Below, one piece after another: positions 1 through 7,792 of a stretch of DNA of 24,891 nucleotides. The notes under the pieces were generated by a model. The model was not told where the DNA came from and did not search any database. It was given only the letters and a program-made list of their open reading frames with translations. Within the stretch, counting starts at the first letter, position 1, and the number at the start of each line of letters is the position of its first letter. Source of the stretch: Firmicutes bacterium UBA6132 (lineage in GTDB: Bacteria; Bacillota_A; Clostridia; Tissierellales; Sedimentibacteraceae); NCBI GenBank assembly GCA_002435835.1, contig DIVM01000286.1, positions 1 to 24,891 of the forward strand. Reading direction: 5' to 3'. The translations under genes and the position numbers were made by a program.

Positions 1-1554
1 AGAATTGGGTATGTAAGTCAGTTCTCACAACTAGACAAACCAAAAGAAACTACTGTTTTTGAATATATAGGCGAAAAATTTATTAAGCTACAAAATGAAA
101 TAACATCAATTTGTTCTGAAATGGAAACATTTTCGGATGCGGATACCATGGATACTTTACTAGAAAAGTACCAACAAGCTCAAGACGCATTTGATGCAAT
201 TAATGGGAATGAATTTGAAAGCAACATTAATAAAAAACTAAATCTTGCAAACTTAAGTAATCATAAAGATCTAATGATATCTGAGCTTAGTGGTGGCGAA
301 TATAAACTTGTTCAAGTTATTAAGGAAATGCTTAATCATCCTGACTTAATGATTATGGATGAACCCGATGTGTTTTTAGACTTTGAAAACCTTAATGCTC
401 TTAAAAACCTAATTAATGCTCACAAAGAAACAATGTTAGTTATTACCCACAACAGATATTTATTGAATCATTGTTTTAATAAAATTATTCACCTTGAAAA
501 CATGGAACTCCAAGAATTTGATGGAACATATATTGATTATAACTTCTCATTACTTCAAACTAAAATCGAGTTACAAGAGCTTGCTGTTGCTGATGACGAA
601 GAAATCAAGAGAAACGAGATTTTAATCGGCAAATTAAGATTTATTGCAACTGAAGTTTCTGACTCTTCTAAAGGAAGATCTCTAAAAGCTAGAGTTAAAA
701 TTCAACAAAGATTAGAAGAGCGTAGGATTAAAGCACCATTCGTGGATATTAAGCAGCCAGATATCCGCTTAGTTACTGATAATAAAATTGAAGAAACTAT
801 TGCTTTAAAAGTTACTGATTACAGCGTTGCCTTTGATGATGTGCTTTTAGAAAATGTTAGCTTTGAGATTAAATCTACTGATAAAGTAGCTCTTATCGGT
901 CCAAACGGTACAGGAAAAACAACTTTATTGAAAGACATCTATAAAAATAATAATGATTCCATTGAAATAAATAGTGACGTTAAGATTGCTTATTTATCTC
1001 AGAATCAAGGAGAAATCTTAGATGACTCTAATACAATACTTGAAGAGTTTGTAGATGTTGGATTTCAAACTTATCAAGAAATTAAATCATATCTTTCAAA
1101 TTATTGTTTTAACGAAAAACTCATTAATCAAAAGATAGGATCTTTATCTGGTGGAGAAAAAAACATACTGCAATTGGCTAAAGTTTCAGCTATTAATGCA
1201 AACATGTTGCTGCTTGATGAACCTACAAGTCATTTAGACACTTATTCACAAATAGCACTTGAAAAGGCCATAAAAAATTATAATGGTGCAATTTTAATGA
1301 TTTCTCATGACTACAGTTTTATTGTAAACTGTATGGATTATGTTTTAATCACTGAAGATAAAACAATTAGAAAAATGAGTATGCGAAAATTCAGACAGAT
1401 GATTTATGCAAAACATTTTGATAAAGACTATTTAGAAATTGAACAAAAGAAAAAATCAGTGGAAACAGAAATAGCATTAGCTTTAAAAAATACTGATTTT
1501 GAGCTTGCAAAAACTTTATCTATAAAGTTAGAAGAGCTGATTAAGTTGCTTTAA
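1..1554 (+). CDS. ABC-F family ATPase, 5' end outside the window
   Basis: The reading frame is open from base 1, so the start lies off the left edge; an internal ATG at 121 is not the start. ABC-F proteins are soluble ATPases with two ABC domains. They act on the ribosome in translation or antibiotic protection and do not transport. Numbered from the ATG at 121, the first domain retains its signature LSGGE (56-60), a Walker B MDEPDVFLD (79-87) and an H-loop ITH (108-110). A linker of about 90 residues follows. The second domain is complete: Walker A GPNGTGKTT (260-268), LSGGEKN (342-348), LLLDEPTSHLD (363-373) and an H-loop SHD. There are no membrane segments, as expected for ABC-F. The first domain has DEPDVFLD instead of the usual DEPTNHLD. 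A terminator follows. Family assignment is secure. Whether it gives antibiotic resistance or is a housekeeping factor cannot be told from the visible part. Confidence 0.93.
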   Translation, partial: RIGYVSQFSQLDKPKETTVFEYIGEKFIKLQNEITSICSEMETFSDADTMDTLLEKYQQAQDAFDAINGNEFESNINKKLNLANLSNHKDLMISELSGGEYKLVQVIKEMLNHPDLMIMDEPDVFLDFENLNALKNLINAHKETMLVITHNRYLLNHCFNKIIHLENMELQEFDGTYIDYNFSLLQTKIELQELAVADDEEIKRNEILIGKLRFIATEVSDSSKGRSLKARVKIQQRLEERRIKAPFVDIKQPDIRLVTDNKIEETIALKVTDYSVAFDDVLLENVSFEIKSTDKVALIGPNGTGKTTLLKDIYKNNNDSIEINSDVKIAYLSQNQGEILDDSNTILEEFVDVGFQTYQEIKSYLSNYCFNEKLINQKIGSLSGGEKNILQLAKVSAINANMLLLDEPTSHLDTYSQIALEKAIKNYNGAILMISHDYSFIVNCMDYVLITEDKTIRKMSMRKFRQMIYAKHFDKDYLEIEQKKKSVETEIALALKNTDFELAKTLSIKLEELIKLL

Positions 1555-1630
1555 ATCTTGTATTGATGAATTTATAAAAAAATTACGCAGTTTTTTAAAG
1601 GACAAATAAATATTACAGTTTTAAATTAAT

Positions 1631-1660
1631 GAGCAGTGATACATACACTGCTCTTTTTTA
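1631..1660 (+). terminator. Rho-independent terminator of the ABC-F gene
   Basis: A perfect 8-bp stem, GAGCAGTG (1631-1638) and CACTGCTC (1646-1653), has a 7-nt loop and is followed directly by six T residues. It lies 77 bp after the ABC-F stop codon. Confidence 0.9.
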
Positions 1661-1815
1661 TATTTATTTAGGGAACATTATATCAAAGCGAACCCTTCAA
1701 TAATATGCGACTGTAGTATATTATAAATATTATTTAATTTTTAAAATGCATCTTTACAACTTACTTATTTTAATTTAATGCTACTTAAATATTTTCTAAA
1801 TCACCAAACTAAATA

Positions 1816-1844
1816 TTGTTATTTCTTGGTTTCTTTGTTATAAT
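1816..1844 (+). promoter_or_regulatory. Putative sigma-A promoter of the toxin-antitoxin operon
   Basis: A -35-like TTGTTA (1816-1821) and a perfect -10 TATAAT (1839-1844) are separated by 17 bp. Transcription would start near 1851, about 58 bp ahead of the antitoxin start. A second TATAAT (1885-1890) sits too close to the ribosome binding site to be useful. I could not find a clear operator palindrome. Confidence 0.5.
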
Positions 1845-1908
1845 AATTTAAAAGAAAGTTGATAATATTTTTTATATTGCTGCATATAATACGAAGGAGA
1901 TGATATTC

Positions 1909-2283
1909 ATGTCTACAATTACAGTGGGGCGAAGTAAAATGAATCGTAAAATAATTAGTGTTTCTAATAAACGACAAATAACAATACCTTTGAAATTTTT
2001 TAAACTTCTTGGTCTTGATCATGAAAATGAAGTGGAATGTACACTTGAAGATGATGCGATTGTTATAAGACCTCTTAATAATAAAAATAATGATTTTTCT
2101 ATAGAAATACTTAAGGACTTAATTTCTCAGGGATATTCAGGAGATAGTCTTGTTAAACAATTTGAAGAAAAATCTAAGGATATTAAAAAGGCTATAACAA
2201 CTATGATCGATGAAGCTGATAAGATTGCGGCAGGTGAAAAGTCTGCATCAAGCTTTAATGATATTTTTGGAACGGAAGATTAA
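1909..2283 (+). CDS. AbrB/MazE-type antitoxin
   Basis: A 124-residue protein whose N-terminal part (about residues 14-57) is a swapped-hairpin AbrB/SpoVT-type DNA-binding domain. This shows in the pattern ISVSNKRQITIPLKFFKLLG followed by an acidic strand and AIVIRPL. The acidic, helical C-terminus is the usual toxin-neutralising part. The start at 1909 is chosen because AAGGAG (1894-1899) lies 9 nt before it. An in-frame ATG at 1900 overlaps that ribosome binding site, and an ATG at 1939 has a poorer one. The stop codon is 2 nt before the toxin start, so the two genes are translated as a unit. Antitoxins of this class normally repress their own operon. The exact toxin pairing is inferred from position. 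Confidence 0.85.
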   Translation: MSTITVGRSKMNRKIISVSNKRQITIPLKFFKLLGLDHENEVECTLEDDAIVIRPLNNKNNDFSIEILKDLISQGYSGDSLVKQFEEKSKDIKKAITTMIDEADKIAAGEKSASSFNDIFGTED

Positions 2284-2285
2284 TT

Positions 2286-2558
2286 ATGTATGAAATACTT
2301 TTCAGTTCGGCTACTGAACGTTTTTTCAAAAAATTAAAAGATAGACTTTTAAAAGAAACATATAAAACAGCATTGAAAAAAATAAGAGAAAACCCTTATA
2401 TCGGTACACAAAAACGTGGTGATTTGGCTGGAATTTATGGCTTTGATGTAAAACATAACGGCATAAATTATGAAATTGCTTACACTATTAGCGAAGTCGA
2501 AGGTAAAAAGATAATTGTTCTTCTTGCTGGAACTCGCGAGAATTTTTATAAGAATTAA
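2286..2558 (+). CDS. RelE/ParE-family toxin
   Basis: A 90-residue basic protein with the compact RelE/ParE layout. It has an N-terminal strand (YEILFSSATERFFKKL), two helices with NPYIGTQKRGDLAGIYGF, a central YEIAYTI strand, and the characteristic C-terminal strand ending LAGTRENFYKN. RelE members cleave ribosome-bound mRNA, while ParE members poison gyrase. The sequence alone does not decide between them. The gene follows the antitoxin after 2 nt, with a GGAAG-type ribosome binding site inside the antitoxin 3' end. A type II toxin-antitoxin role is strongly supported by size, order and spacing. Confidence 0.87.
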   Translation: MYEILFSSATERFFKKLKDRLLKETYKTALKKIRENPYIGTQKRGDLAGIYGFDVKHNGINYEIAYTISEVEGKKIIVLLAGTRENFYKN

Positions 2559-2562
2559 AGAG

Positions 2563-2607
2563 ATATGTAAAATAGCCTTCAAATAAAATGAGAGCTATTT
2601 TACATAT
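2563..2607 (+). terminator. AT-rich hairpin after the toxin gene
   Basis: A perfect 14-bp inverted repeat, ATATGTAAAATAGC (2563-2576) and GCTATTTTACATAT (2594-2607), lies 5 bp after the toxin stop. It lacks a strong T-tract, so it may be a weak terminator or an mRNA-stabilising structure. Confidence 0.5.
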
Positions 2608-2651
2608 TTATAACAAAGATTAGAAGACCGTAGAATTTAGCTTTAAAAGAA

Positions 2652-2688
2652 AATCCGCAGGTTATTTTGCTAAAAAATCCTGCGGATT
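2652..2688. terminator. Bidirectional terminator between the toxin and mutM genes
   Basis: A perfect 10-bp stem, AATCCGCAGG (2652-2661) and CCTGCGGATT (2679-2688), is followed by CTTTTT on the + strand and by a T-rich stretch on the - strand. It sits between the convergent toxin and DNA glycosylase genes and can serve both. Confidence 0.8.
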
Positions 2689-2710
2689 ACTTTTTATGCT
2701 AATTTTAATT

Positions 2711-3523
2711 TCAACCTCGTTGACAATCAGGGCAATAGAAGCATTTACGGGAATTAAGCTCTATTTTCACAATAGTTCCTCCACATCGCCCGCATTTCTC
2801 TTTTTCTCTGTCATAAACAAGAACATGGTTATTGTGTCCTCCGGTATGTTGATCCCCTAAAAACAAAGGATTCTCCATGTACCCACCATGAGAAATTGCA
2901 TTCTGTAAAACAGTACGAATTGAATTATAAACAGAAAACAGACTATCTTTATCAAGAGAATCAACTGTTACAGTAGGCTTGAGTTTTGCGTCAAAGCAAA
3001 TCTCATCCGAATAAAAATTACCAATACCTGAGATAATCTTTTGATTTATGAGAGTTATTTTTAATTTTCCACGTTTAGACTGCAAAATATTTTGAAAACT
3101 GTTAAAAGTAAATGTTGGATCTAATGGCTCAGGACCTAAATCTGAAAGCTCTTGCTGCAAATCATGTTCATCAAGAAGATGCAAATAGCCTAACCGCAGA
3201 CCGATGAAATAGAGCTTCATATCCCCAAAGGATATAATGACTTGTTTGGTTCGATCGGGATTATCATTCTCGCTTCCGATATACATCCAACCACCCAACA
3301 TTAAATGCAATAAAAGGCTTTTTCCAGAACTTAATTTAAAAATCAGATGCTTAGCTCGGCGTTCAATTTTAATAATCTGTTTTCCCTTTACTTCTTGAAC
3401 AAATTCTAAACTCGATATATTAATTGACTTCTCCCTGTTAATTTCAATATCAGTGATTGTCTTTTCAATAAGCTTTTCATTAAGTAATATTTTATATGTT
3501 TCCATTTCTGGAAGTTCTGGCAT
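2711..3523 (-). CDS. mutM: Fpg/Nei-family DNA glycosylase (MutM-like)
   Basis: A 270-residue base-excision repair glycosylase/AP lyase. The start at 3523 is chosen because it gives MPELPE, whose Pro2 is the obligatory catalytic N-terminus of the family; AAGGAG lies 9 nt upstream. An upstream in-frame ATG at 3541 would bury that proline. Further conserved residues are Glu3, Glu6, Lys58 (RRAKHLIF), Asn169 (GIGNFYSDE), Arg259 and the zinc finger Cys244, Cys247, Cys264, Cys267. The three residues that fill the gap left by the flipped base in the E. coli enzyme (Met, Arg, Phe) appear to be Leu76, Leu109 and Leu111 here. Substrate choice may therefore differ from classical 8-oxoguanine glycosylase. 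The gene ends next to a strong terminator. Family assignment is certain; true MutM orthology is less so. Confidence 0.9.
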   Translation of the reverse strand: MPELPEMETYKILLNEKLIEKTITDIEINREKSINISSLEFVQEVKGKQIIKIERRAKHLIFKLSSGKSLLLHLMLGGWMYIGSENDNPDRTKQVIISFGDMKLYFIGLRLGYLHLLDEHDLQQELSDLGPEPLDPTFTFNSFQNILQSKRGKLKITLINQKIISGIGNFYSDEICFDAKLKPTVTVDSLDKDSLFSVYNSIRTVLQNAISHGGYMENPLFLGDQHTGGHNNHVLVYDREKEKCGRCGGTIVKIELNSRKCFYCPDCQRG

Positions 3524-3588
3524 AGTGTTATTCTCCTTCATGTTAGACTTATTATTAGTATAAACATTTAATGGAATAACATGTACCT

Positions 3589-3684
3589 TTAATATATTCG
3601 CTTATCTGGAATAACTCCTCTAACCCGTCTATTGGGTAAAATATGGCCTTTGTATCTTGGAATCAAATGAATATGAAGATGCAT
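3589..3684 (-). pseudogene. Partial copy of the HIT hydrolase 3' end (copy 3)
   Basis: Thirty-one codons and a stop match the C-terminus of the intact HIT gene at 8102-8470. The translation starts MHLHIHLIPRYKG, carrying the His-triad motif, and ends RGVIPDKRIY plus stop like the intact protein. No upstream part of the gene is present. The homology stops exactly where a palindrome begins (3685-3708). It is a fragment, not a gene. The downstream flank of the intact HIT gene is not conserved here. Confidence 0.85.
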
Positions 3685-3708
3685 AACTTAAGTGCAGTCA
3701 CTTAAGTT
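3685..3708. repeat. Short palindrome P1 (10-bp arms, 4-nt loop)
   Basis: A perfect inverted repeat, AACTTAAGTG / CACTTAAGTT around CAGT. It lies between the HIT fragment and the stop codon of the 524-residue gene, 5 bp from that stop. It shares the core TTAAGTG-(C)CAGT-CACTTAA with P2 at 7967-7989. It resembles REP-type palindromes that Y1 transposases can mobilise, but no such transposase is in the window. Confidence 0.8.
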
Positions 3709-3713
3709 AATTA

Positions 3714-5288
3714 TCAAAATTTAATACCGCTGCTTTCATTCAATCGATTCCATTCATTCTCTAAATCATCATCCAAAGCTGCAATATCTAAGGCATTTTC
3801 TTTATATAATGCTCTCACTTCTATTAATCCCGAAAAAGCAAATCTCATCCATGCTGCATAATTTAAATGCAATGCAAAATTCAGTATCTGTCCTCCGGAA
3901 CGTGCTGCAGCGTCTACCCCATCAACCAAACATAATGTTCCATGACCAACCAGCAACATTCTCCTAAGTTCAGGATGATTTCCAAATGGAATAGAGTCTT
4001 TCCAACTATTATCATGATAATATCTGCTTTTTACTGCCCATAATACTCTTATCATTATTTCATTCATTACAACCGGTATTGCCGTTGCAGCGCCAAATCT
4101 CAAATCATAACCATGTTCAAATACTTTGACCGATAATTCAGCCAAACTAATTTTTTCACCATCTACATCAAATGAACCGAAATTACAAAATTGGAACATT
4201 TCATAAAAAGGTATTGGTAATCCGCTGCCGCGTCCACTTTTCCCATGTTTTATATCTCTGCTGCTGCTTGAACCAACAAGGTCGGATAACAAATGTCCAA
4301 TCCAATTACAAAAGCCACAAAATAGCTTTGTATGAAAATTACTTCCCTGTAGTTCGAAAGCATTCTTCTTTTCTTTTGGCACAACTCGTATTAATCTGCC
4401 ATTGTCCACAAATGTTGCTTCACCAGTAAATTGATCAAGAATTGAAAAAATCAATCCTATTAAATCAGGTGAATGTGCTAATGATTTTAAGTGATGATTT
4501 TTAGACCACATATTACTTAGAATTCCATCACCAACATTTAAATCTTTGGCATATCGTGCATCATAATTAACTTGAAACCTTTGTTCCAAATAACTGATAC
4601 ATTTATTAATTCCTTCCGGCATTTTTTTAGGCTTTCCCTCAGCAGTAGTTCTATTATCAGATTTCCATATTCCACTTGTAACCTTTTCAACAAAACTATC
4701 AGCTTTATCATCCGTCCATTTTGCTAATTTTTTACTCTCTCCCGGCATTCCAACAAAAAAACTATCAATTAAACCAGATGCCACACCGCAAAAAGCTGCA
4801 ATCAAATAATCGTATTTGTCACAATTCGCTTTTTCCATTGTATAATCAGAGCGAATCCTCTCTGCTATCTCCGCCTTTTCTGATGCTGTCATCAATGCGT
4901 CAAATGGATCTTTGGTTAAATCAATTCCATTCATTTGTGCATAACTTTCTACATTAATCAGATATTGCTCCCAACTGATATTATTATCTGCTTCAACAGA
5001 CTGAATACTTTCAAAATTAGGAACTACTATGCTTTCTTTTTCTTCCTCAGACAGCTCAATCATATTAATATCAAAATCAATATCAAATCCTCTGAGGTCA
5101 CATAATTGTTCTGCTTGTAATAACAGCATATCTAAATCAGATAGATTTTTATCATTTATTTTTCCAAGAGTACCAAGCGCTTCAGAAACTTTAACCAATT
5201 GATCTTCGATATTTTTTTCTTGATGTGCTTGTACCACTAAAGCCTTACCAGCTTCATCAATCACTTTGTTATCTATATTATTTGACAT
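3714..5288 (-). CDS. Uncharacterised 524-residue protein, second gene of a two-gene module
   Basis: I do not recognise a named domain. The N-terminal 150 residues are helical and acidic, with no signal peptide. Hydrophobic segments follow at about 160-180 (YLIAAFCGVASGLIDSFFVG), 272-285, 321-340 (LFCGFCNWIGHLLSDLVGSS), 399-418 and 467-491, suggesting a membrane-associated protein. Polar, probably conserved motifs lie between them: KNHHLKSLAHSPDLIGLIFS (263-282), a Ser-rich DLVGSSSSR turn and GSGLPIPFYE. The His- and Asp-rich positions could be functional, but I cannot assign a reaction. The start at 5288 lies 11 nt after the stop of the 561-residue gene, so the two are co-transcribed. The stop is 5 bp from palindrome P1, giving the module a sharp right-hand end in its own reading direction. 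A defence or toxin-type role is only inferred from location. Confidence 0.85.
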   Translation of the reverse strand: MSNNIDNKVIDEAGKALVVQAHQEKNIEDQLVKVSEALGTLGKINDKNLSDLDMLLLQAEQLCDLRGFDIDFDINMIELSEEEKESIVVPNFESIQSVEADNNISWEQYLINVESYAQMNGIDLTKDPFDALMTASEKAEIAERIRSDYTMEKANCDKYDYLIAAFCGVASGLIDSFFVGMPGESKKLAKWTDDKADSFVEKVTSGIWKSDNRTTAEGKPKKMPEGINKCISYLEQRFQVNYDARYAKDLNVGDGILSNMWSKNHHLKSLAHSPDLIGLIFSILDQFTGEATFVDNGRLIRVVPKEKKNAFELQGSNFHTKLFCGFCNWIGHLLSDLVGSSSSRDIKHGKSGRGSGLPIPFYEMFQFCNFGSFDVDGEKISLAELSVKVFEHGYDLRFGAATAIPVVMNEIMIRVLWAVKSRYYHDNSWKDSIPFGNHPELRRMLLVGHGTLCLVDGVDAAARSGGQILNFALHLNYAAWMRFAFSGLIEVRALYKENALDIAALDDDLENEWNRLNESSGIKF

Positions 5289-5299
5289 ATGTAGTACTC

Positions 5300-6985
5300 C
5301 TAAATATTATCCATAAAACCTTTTACAAGATTCTTTGCTGCTCCTTTTGCAGATGCCATTGCAGCATCCTTAAGGTTAAAATATCCAATACCTTTAAATG
5401 CATCATAAAGCTGTTCTAATGTATTAATTGGCAATTTATCATTCAAACCTAAATATTCTTGTATAGTACCATCATCTTTTTCAGCTTGTTTTTCTATATA
5501 GCAAGATAATACAAATTCGCGAATCTTAGCCTTAGTAGCTTCATTTGTTAATTCCTGCAATCTAACCTTATCCAATTTTTCCGGCAATTTAGAAATAATT
5601 TTCTCTATTTCAGCATATTTGATATTATCCGAAGTAACTTGAGCTCCTTTGCTCAGCATACCTAACATCGCCGATATTTTTTGAATTTTAATCTCTGACT
5701 GAAATCCCTTTTCAATTTCATCTCTTAATTGTTTAGTTATCTCGTTAACATCTTCAATTAAATAATTTAATGATTTCTGGGAGTTTTTAATGATAGCTTG
5801 CAACATCATTTCTCGTTGCTTATTATTTTCCAAGTCACTTAATCCTGTAACTTTTTTAACACCTTTATATGTACCAACCCCTAATAAAACTGCCACTCCA
5901 ATGCCGGTAAACATGCTTGAAAATCCCAACATGCCTCCCATACCTAATGCTGCTAATCCCGAAGTCAACCCTGCTGCACTAATTCCCATAACAGATCCTG
6001 ATAAGTAAATAGCCGCTAATGGCACACCTACAGCTGTTGCTTTAGAAGCTAAATCTTTCATAGATTTTGTAATTTCGGAGTCATTTTTTCGCAGTGTTAA
6101 AATATCTTCATCGTTTTTTATTGCAGATACTATGTAATCAATCTGATCATCATCAATTCCTAATTTACTTTGAAGATTTGTAATGAATTTACATTCTCTC
6201 CAATCACTGGTTTTATCTTTTTTTCTATTTATATATACAATATCTTTCATCAACGATTTTTTTACAATATCAAAACTTCCAGCCTCTATATTTTCTTCCA
6301 AATATTTTAATAATACAGCATCATCCTCTTTATTTGATGAATCACTCATATAGCCCCTGATTTCTAATCGTTCTTCTGATTCAATATCATTTCTTACAAT
6401 TAACGATATTATTTCTGCATATTCGTCAGAACTGATCATATTATCATCTGAAAAGGCAAAATTACATACAATTTTAATATATGCCTTTTTAATTTCACTA
6501 TCCATCATAGATAAAGGACATGTTTGTGAAGTTATTATGAATTCACTTTCATCACCAGCTTGCTCAATTATTCCATTAATTAAATCTGCAAATTTTTCAT
6601 GCTTTATCAGTGTAATATCTTTACTGATTGCGAGTGTTTCACCATTTTTATAATGTAATATTACATCTTCTTTTTTTACAATTTTTCCATTATCTTTTGT
6701 TGTTTCATTATATATATATTCAGCTCTATCAATAACACTGAATTTAACACTAAATGATTTTGAAGCTAATGCATGAATATATACCGCATCTCCCATGAAT
6801 AAACAACCTTCTTTAGCACTTCCGAATAAAGTAGTATCAACAACAGCTAAAACGCAATCCGGATCAACACCTGATGCCATTGCTGCTATCGCTCCATTTA
6901 ATTTCTTTTCAGGAATATCTGGTGCGATATAAACCTTTTCTGCTATTTCACTAACATTATCCTTAATATACTTTTCAACTGACAT
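5300..6985 (-). CDS. PH-like/TerB-like membrane-hairpin protein, first gene of a two-gene module
   Basis: A 561-residue protein I cannot name. Residues about 30-140 alternate short strands (VLAVVDTTLFGS, CLFMGDAVYIHAL, FSVIDRAEYIYNE, DVILHYKNGETLAI) and end in a helix, as in bacterial PH-like domains. Residues about 160-295 are helical with an acidic FSDDNMISSDE loop, as in TerB-like domains. A Gly/Ala-rich hydrophobic pair of segments (317-371) can form a membrane hairpin. A charged, coiled-coil-like region (382-450) and a helical tail ending AAKNLVKGFMDNI follow. GGAG lies 9 nt before the start. The 524-residue gene follows after 11 nt. The layout suggests a sensor or scaffold anchored to a membrane; that is inference. 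The domain calls rest on pattern reading only. Confidence 0.85.
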   Translation of the reverse strand: MSVEKYIKDNVSEIAEKVYIAPDIPEKKLNGAIAAMASGVDPDCVLAVVDTTLFGSAKEGCLFMGDAVYIHALASKSFSVKFSVIDRAEYIYNETTKDNGKIVKKEDVILHYKNGETLAISKDITLIKHEKFADLINGIIEQAGDESEFIITSQTCPLSMMDSEIKKAYIKIVCNFAFSDDNMISSDEYAEIISLIVRNDIESEERLEIRGYMSDSSNKEDDAVLLKYLEENIEAGSFDIVKKSLMKDIVYINRKKDKTSDWRECKFITNLQSKLGIDDDQIDYIVSAIKNDEDILTLRKNDSEITKSMKDLASKATAVGVPLAAIYLSGSVMGISAAGLTSGLAALGMGGMLGFSSMFTGIGVAVLLGVGTYKGVKKVTGLSDLENNKQREMMLQAIIKNSQKSLNYLIEDVNEITKQLRDEIEKGFQSEIKIQKISAMLGMLSKGAQVTSDNIKYAEIEKIISKLPEKLDKVRLQELTNEATKAKIREFVLSCYIEKQAEKDDGTIQEYLGLNDKLPINTLEQLYDAFKGIGYFNLKDAAMASAKGAAKNLVKGFMDNI

Positions 6986-7423
6986 ACATTTTCTCCTATA
7001 CTTTTCAATGATCTGATGCTGTGTCTTGTCATTATGTTTTTGCTTCAGTTAGACCACTCATTTATTTTATACTTAATATATCTATCGGCATACTTGCAGA
7101 AAAATACATTATTAAAAATAAACCTAATCAAAAATCGTGATTAAGTTTATTTTTATGTAATCACATGATTAAATATTTGTAAATTTTTGAGAATCTCAAA
7201 TTATGTTCATTTTTAAATCAAAGATACTATTTTTACATACTGATTTTCAGATAATTTTCCGTTTTAAGCATTTTCACTTCCGATCCGCGCATCCGGATTT
7301 GACAGAAAACTTTATATATATTCATTTTTGTTTTCAATTTACAATACCATCTAATACTATATAGCTTGAAATGTTATAATGTATTGAAAAATTTTAAAAT
7401 ATTATTCAATTTCCTTAATTCAA
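6986..7423. other. Upstream region of the two-gene module
   Basis: The stretch should hold the promoter of the 561-residue gene between 6986 and 7113; a TATAAAAT-like box reads on the - strand near 7060-7070 without a clear -35. It also contains an 18-bp hairpin (7114-7155) and most of direct repeat A (7325-7483). Between 7160 and 7320 I see only short, unconvincing frames. Confidence 0.5.
7114..7155. terminator. 18-bp AT-rich hairpin, terminator-like
   Basis: The arms at about 7113-7130 and 7138-7155 pair over 18 bp with one mismatch (TAAAAATAAAC... / ...GTTTATTTTTA) around a 7-nt loop. T-rich tracts flank both sides. On the - strand it would end transcription arriving from the HIT side before the two-gene module. 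Confidence 0.55.
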
Positions 7424-7483
7424 TCAATAAATCCTTTTATGAGGAATTACACCTCTCACTCCGCCTCTTGGATTTTCAATGTC
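7325..7483. repeat. Direct repeat A: HIT 3' end plus downstream flank
   Basis: About 159 bp repeat the sequence at 8002-8161, with scattered substitutions. Shared stretches include TTTTTGTTTTCAATTTA, CTAATACTATATAG and AATTACACCTCTCACTCCGC. The repeat covers the last codons of HIT and about 100 bp beyond its stop. Confidence 0.9.
7424..7483 (-). pseudogene. Partial copy of the HIT hydrolase 3' end (copy 2)
   Basis: Nineteen codons and a stop read DIENPRGGVRGVIPHKRIY, matching the last residues of the intact HIT protein (DIHNPRGGVRGVIPDKRIY). The His-triad part is missing. Homology ends at 7483, a few bases before the decayed palindrome P3 (7498-7516). It is a remnant within direct repeat A. 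Confidence 0.85.
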
Positions 7484-7497
7484 ATTTAAAGTTTAAG

Positions 7498-7516
7498 TTA
7501 AGTTACAGGCACCGCA
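7498..7516. repeat. Decayed palindrome P3
   Basis: TTAAGTTACAGGCACCGCA matches the reverse complement of the P2 core (TTAAGTGACTGGCACTTAA) over its first 15 bases with two differences; the far arm is lost. It lies at the junction between HIT copy 2 and the cut-off RhuM gene. Confidence 0.45.
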
Positions 7517-7521
7517 ACCTT

Positions 7522-7782
7522 TTAGTAGAATTTAATTTTTCGATTGATACTTCTACCACCTTCAATTTGAACTTGTGAGTAATAGTTACAAGTTCGATTT
7601 TCATCAAGTTCTCCCTCGACATAGATTTTCTTAATGTGTTTTGTAATATTTTGTGGTGTAGTCTGATAAAGCTGTGCTATACTTGCCTGATTCAACCAAA
7701 CCGTACCCTCTTCCATAAATACATCAATTTTTGTTTCACCTTTTTCAGTTTGATAAACAAGAATTTCACCTTTTTGTTCCAT
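7522..7782 (-). pseudogene. RhuM-family gene, truncated after the N-terminal domain
   Basis: The 86 visible residues (from EILVYQTEKGETKIDVFMEE through TVWLNQASIAQLYQTT, NITKHIKKIYVEGELDEN and RKIKFY) match the conserved N-terminus of RhuM-family proteins. That region looks like a DNA-binding helix-turn-helix unit. Full members are about 330 residues, so roughly three quarters are missing. The frame ends in a stop right after KFY, where the family continues with N-L-D. This is 6 bp from the decayed palindrome P3, so the truncation coincides with a rearrangement point. The start at 7782 has a strong AGGAGG 4 nt upstream; the ATG at 7806 does not. RhuM genes often sit inside type I restriction loci, which fits a lost restriction cassette. 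The function of RhuM is not well defined. Confidence 0.8.
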
Positions 7783-7792
7783 TTTCCTCCTC

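Larger units (their letters stand above)
1555..1908. other. Intergenic stretch, ABC-F to toxin-antitoxin
   Basis: The stretch holds the ABC-F terminator (1631-1660) and a likely promoter for the toxin-antitoxin pair (1816-1844). Apart from these it is very AT-rich. I see no convincing small gene. The only longer frame is on the - strand and overlaps the antitoxin gene. Confidence 0.6.

Noticed and set aside
3524..3541. Upstream ATG of mutM
   Set aside because: It would add six residues before the catalytic Pro2, and its ATG overlaps the ribosome binding site used for 3523.
4172..4957. + strand frames opposite the 524-residue gene
   Set aside because: Their composition is that of antisense shadows, and they lack ribosome binding sites.
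7366..7578. + strand frame of 70 codons
   Set aside because: It runs over the HIT repeat and RhuM remnant on the opposite strand and has no ribosome binding site or protein-like pattern.
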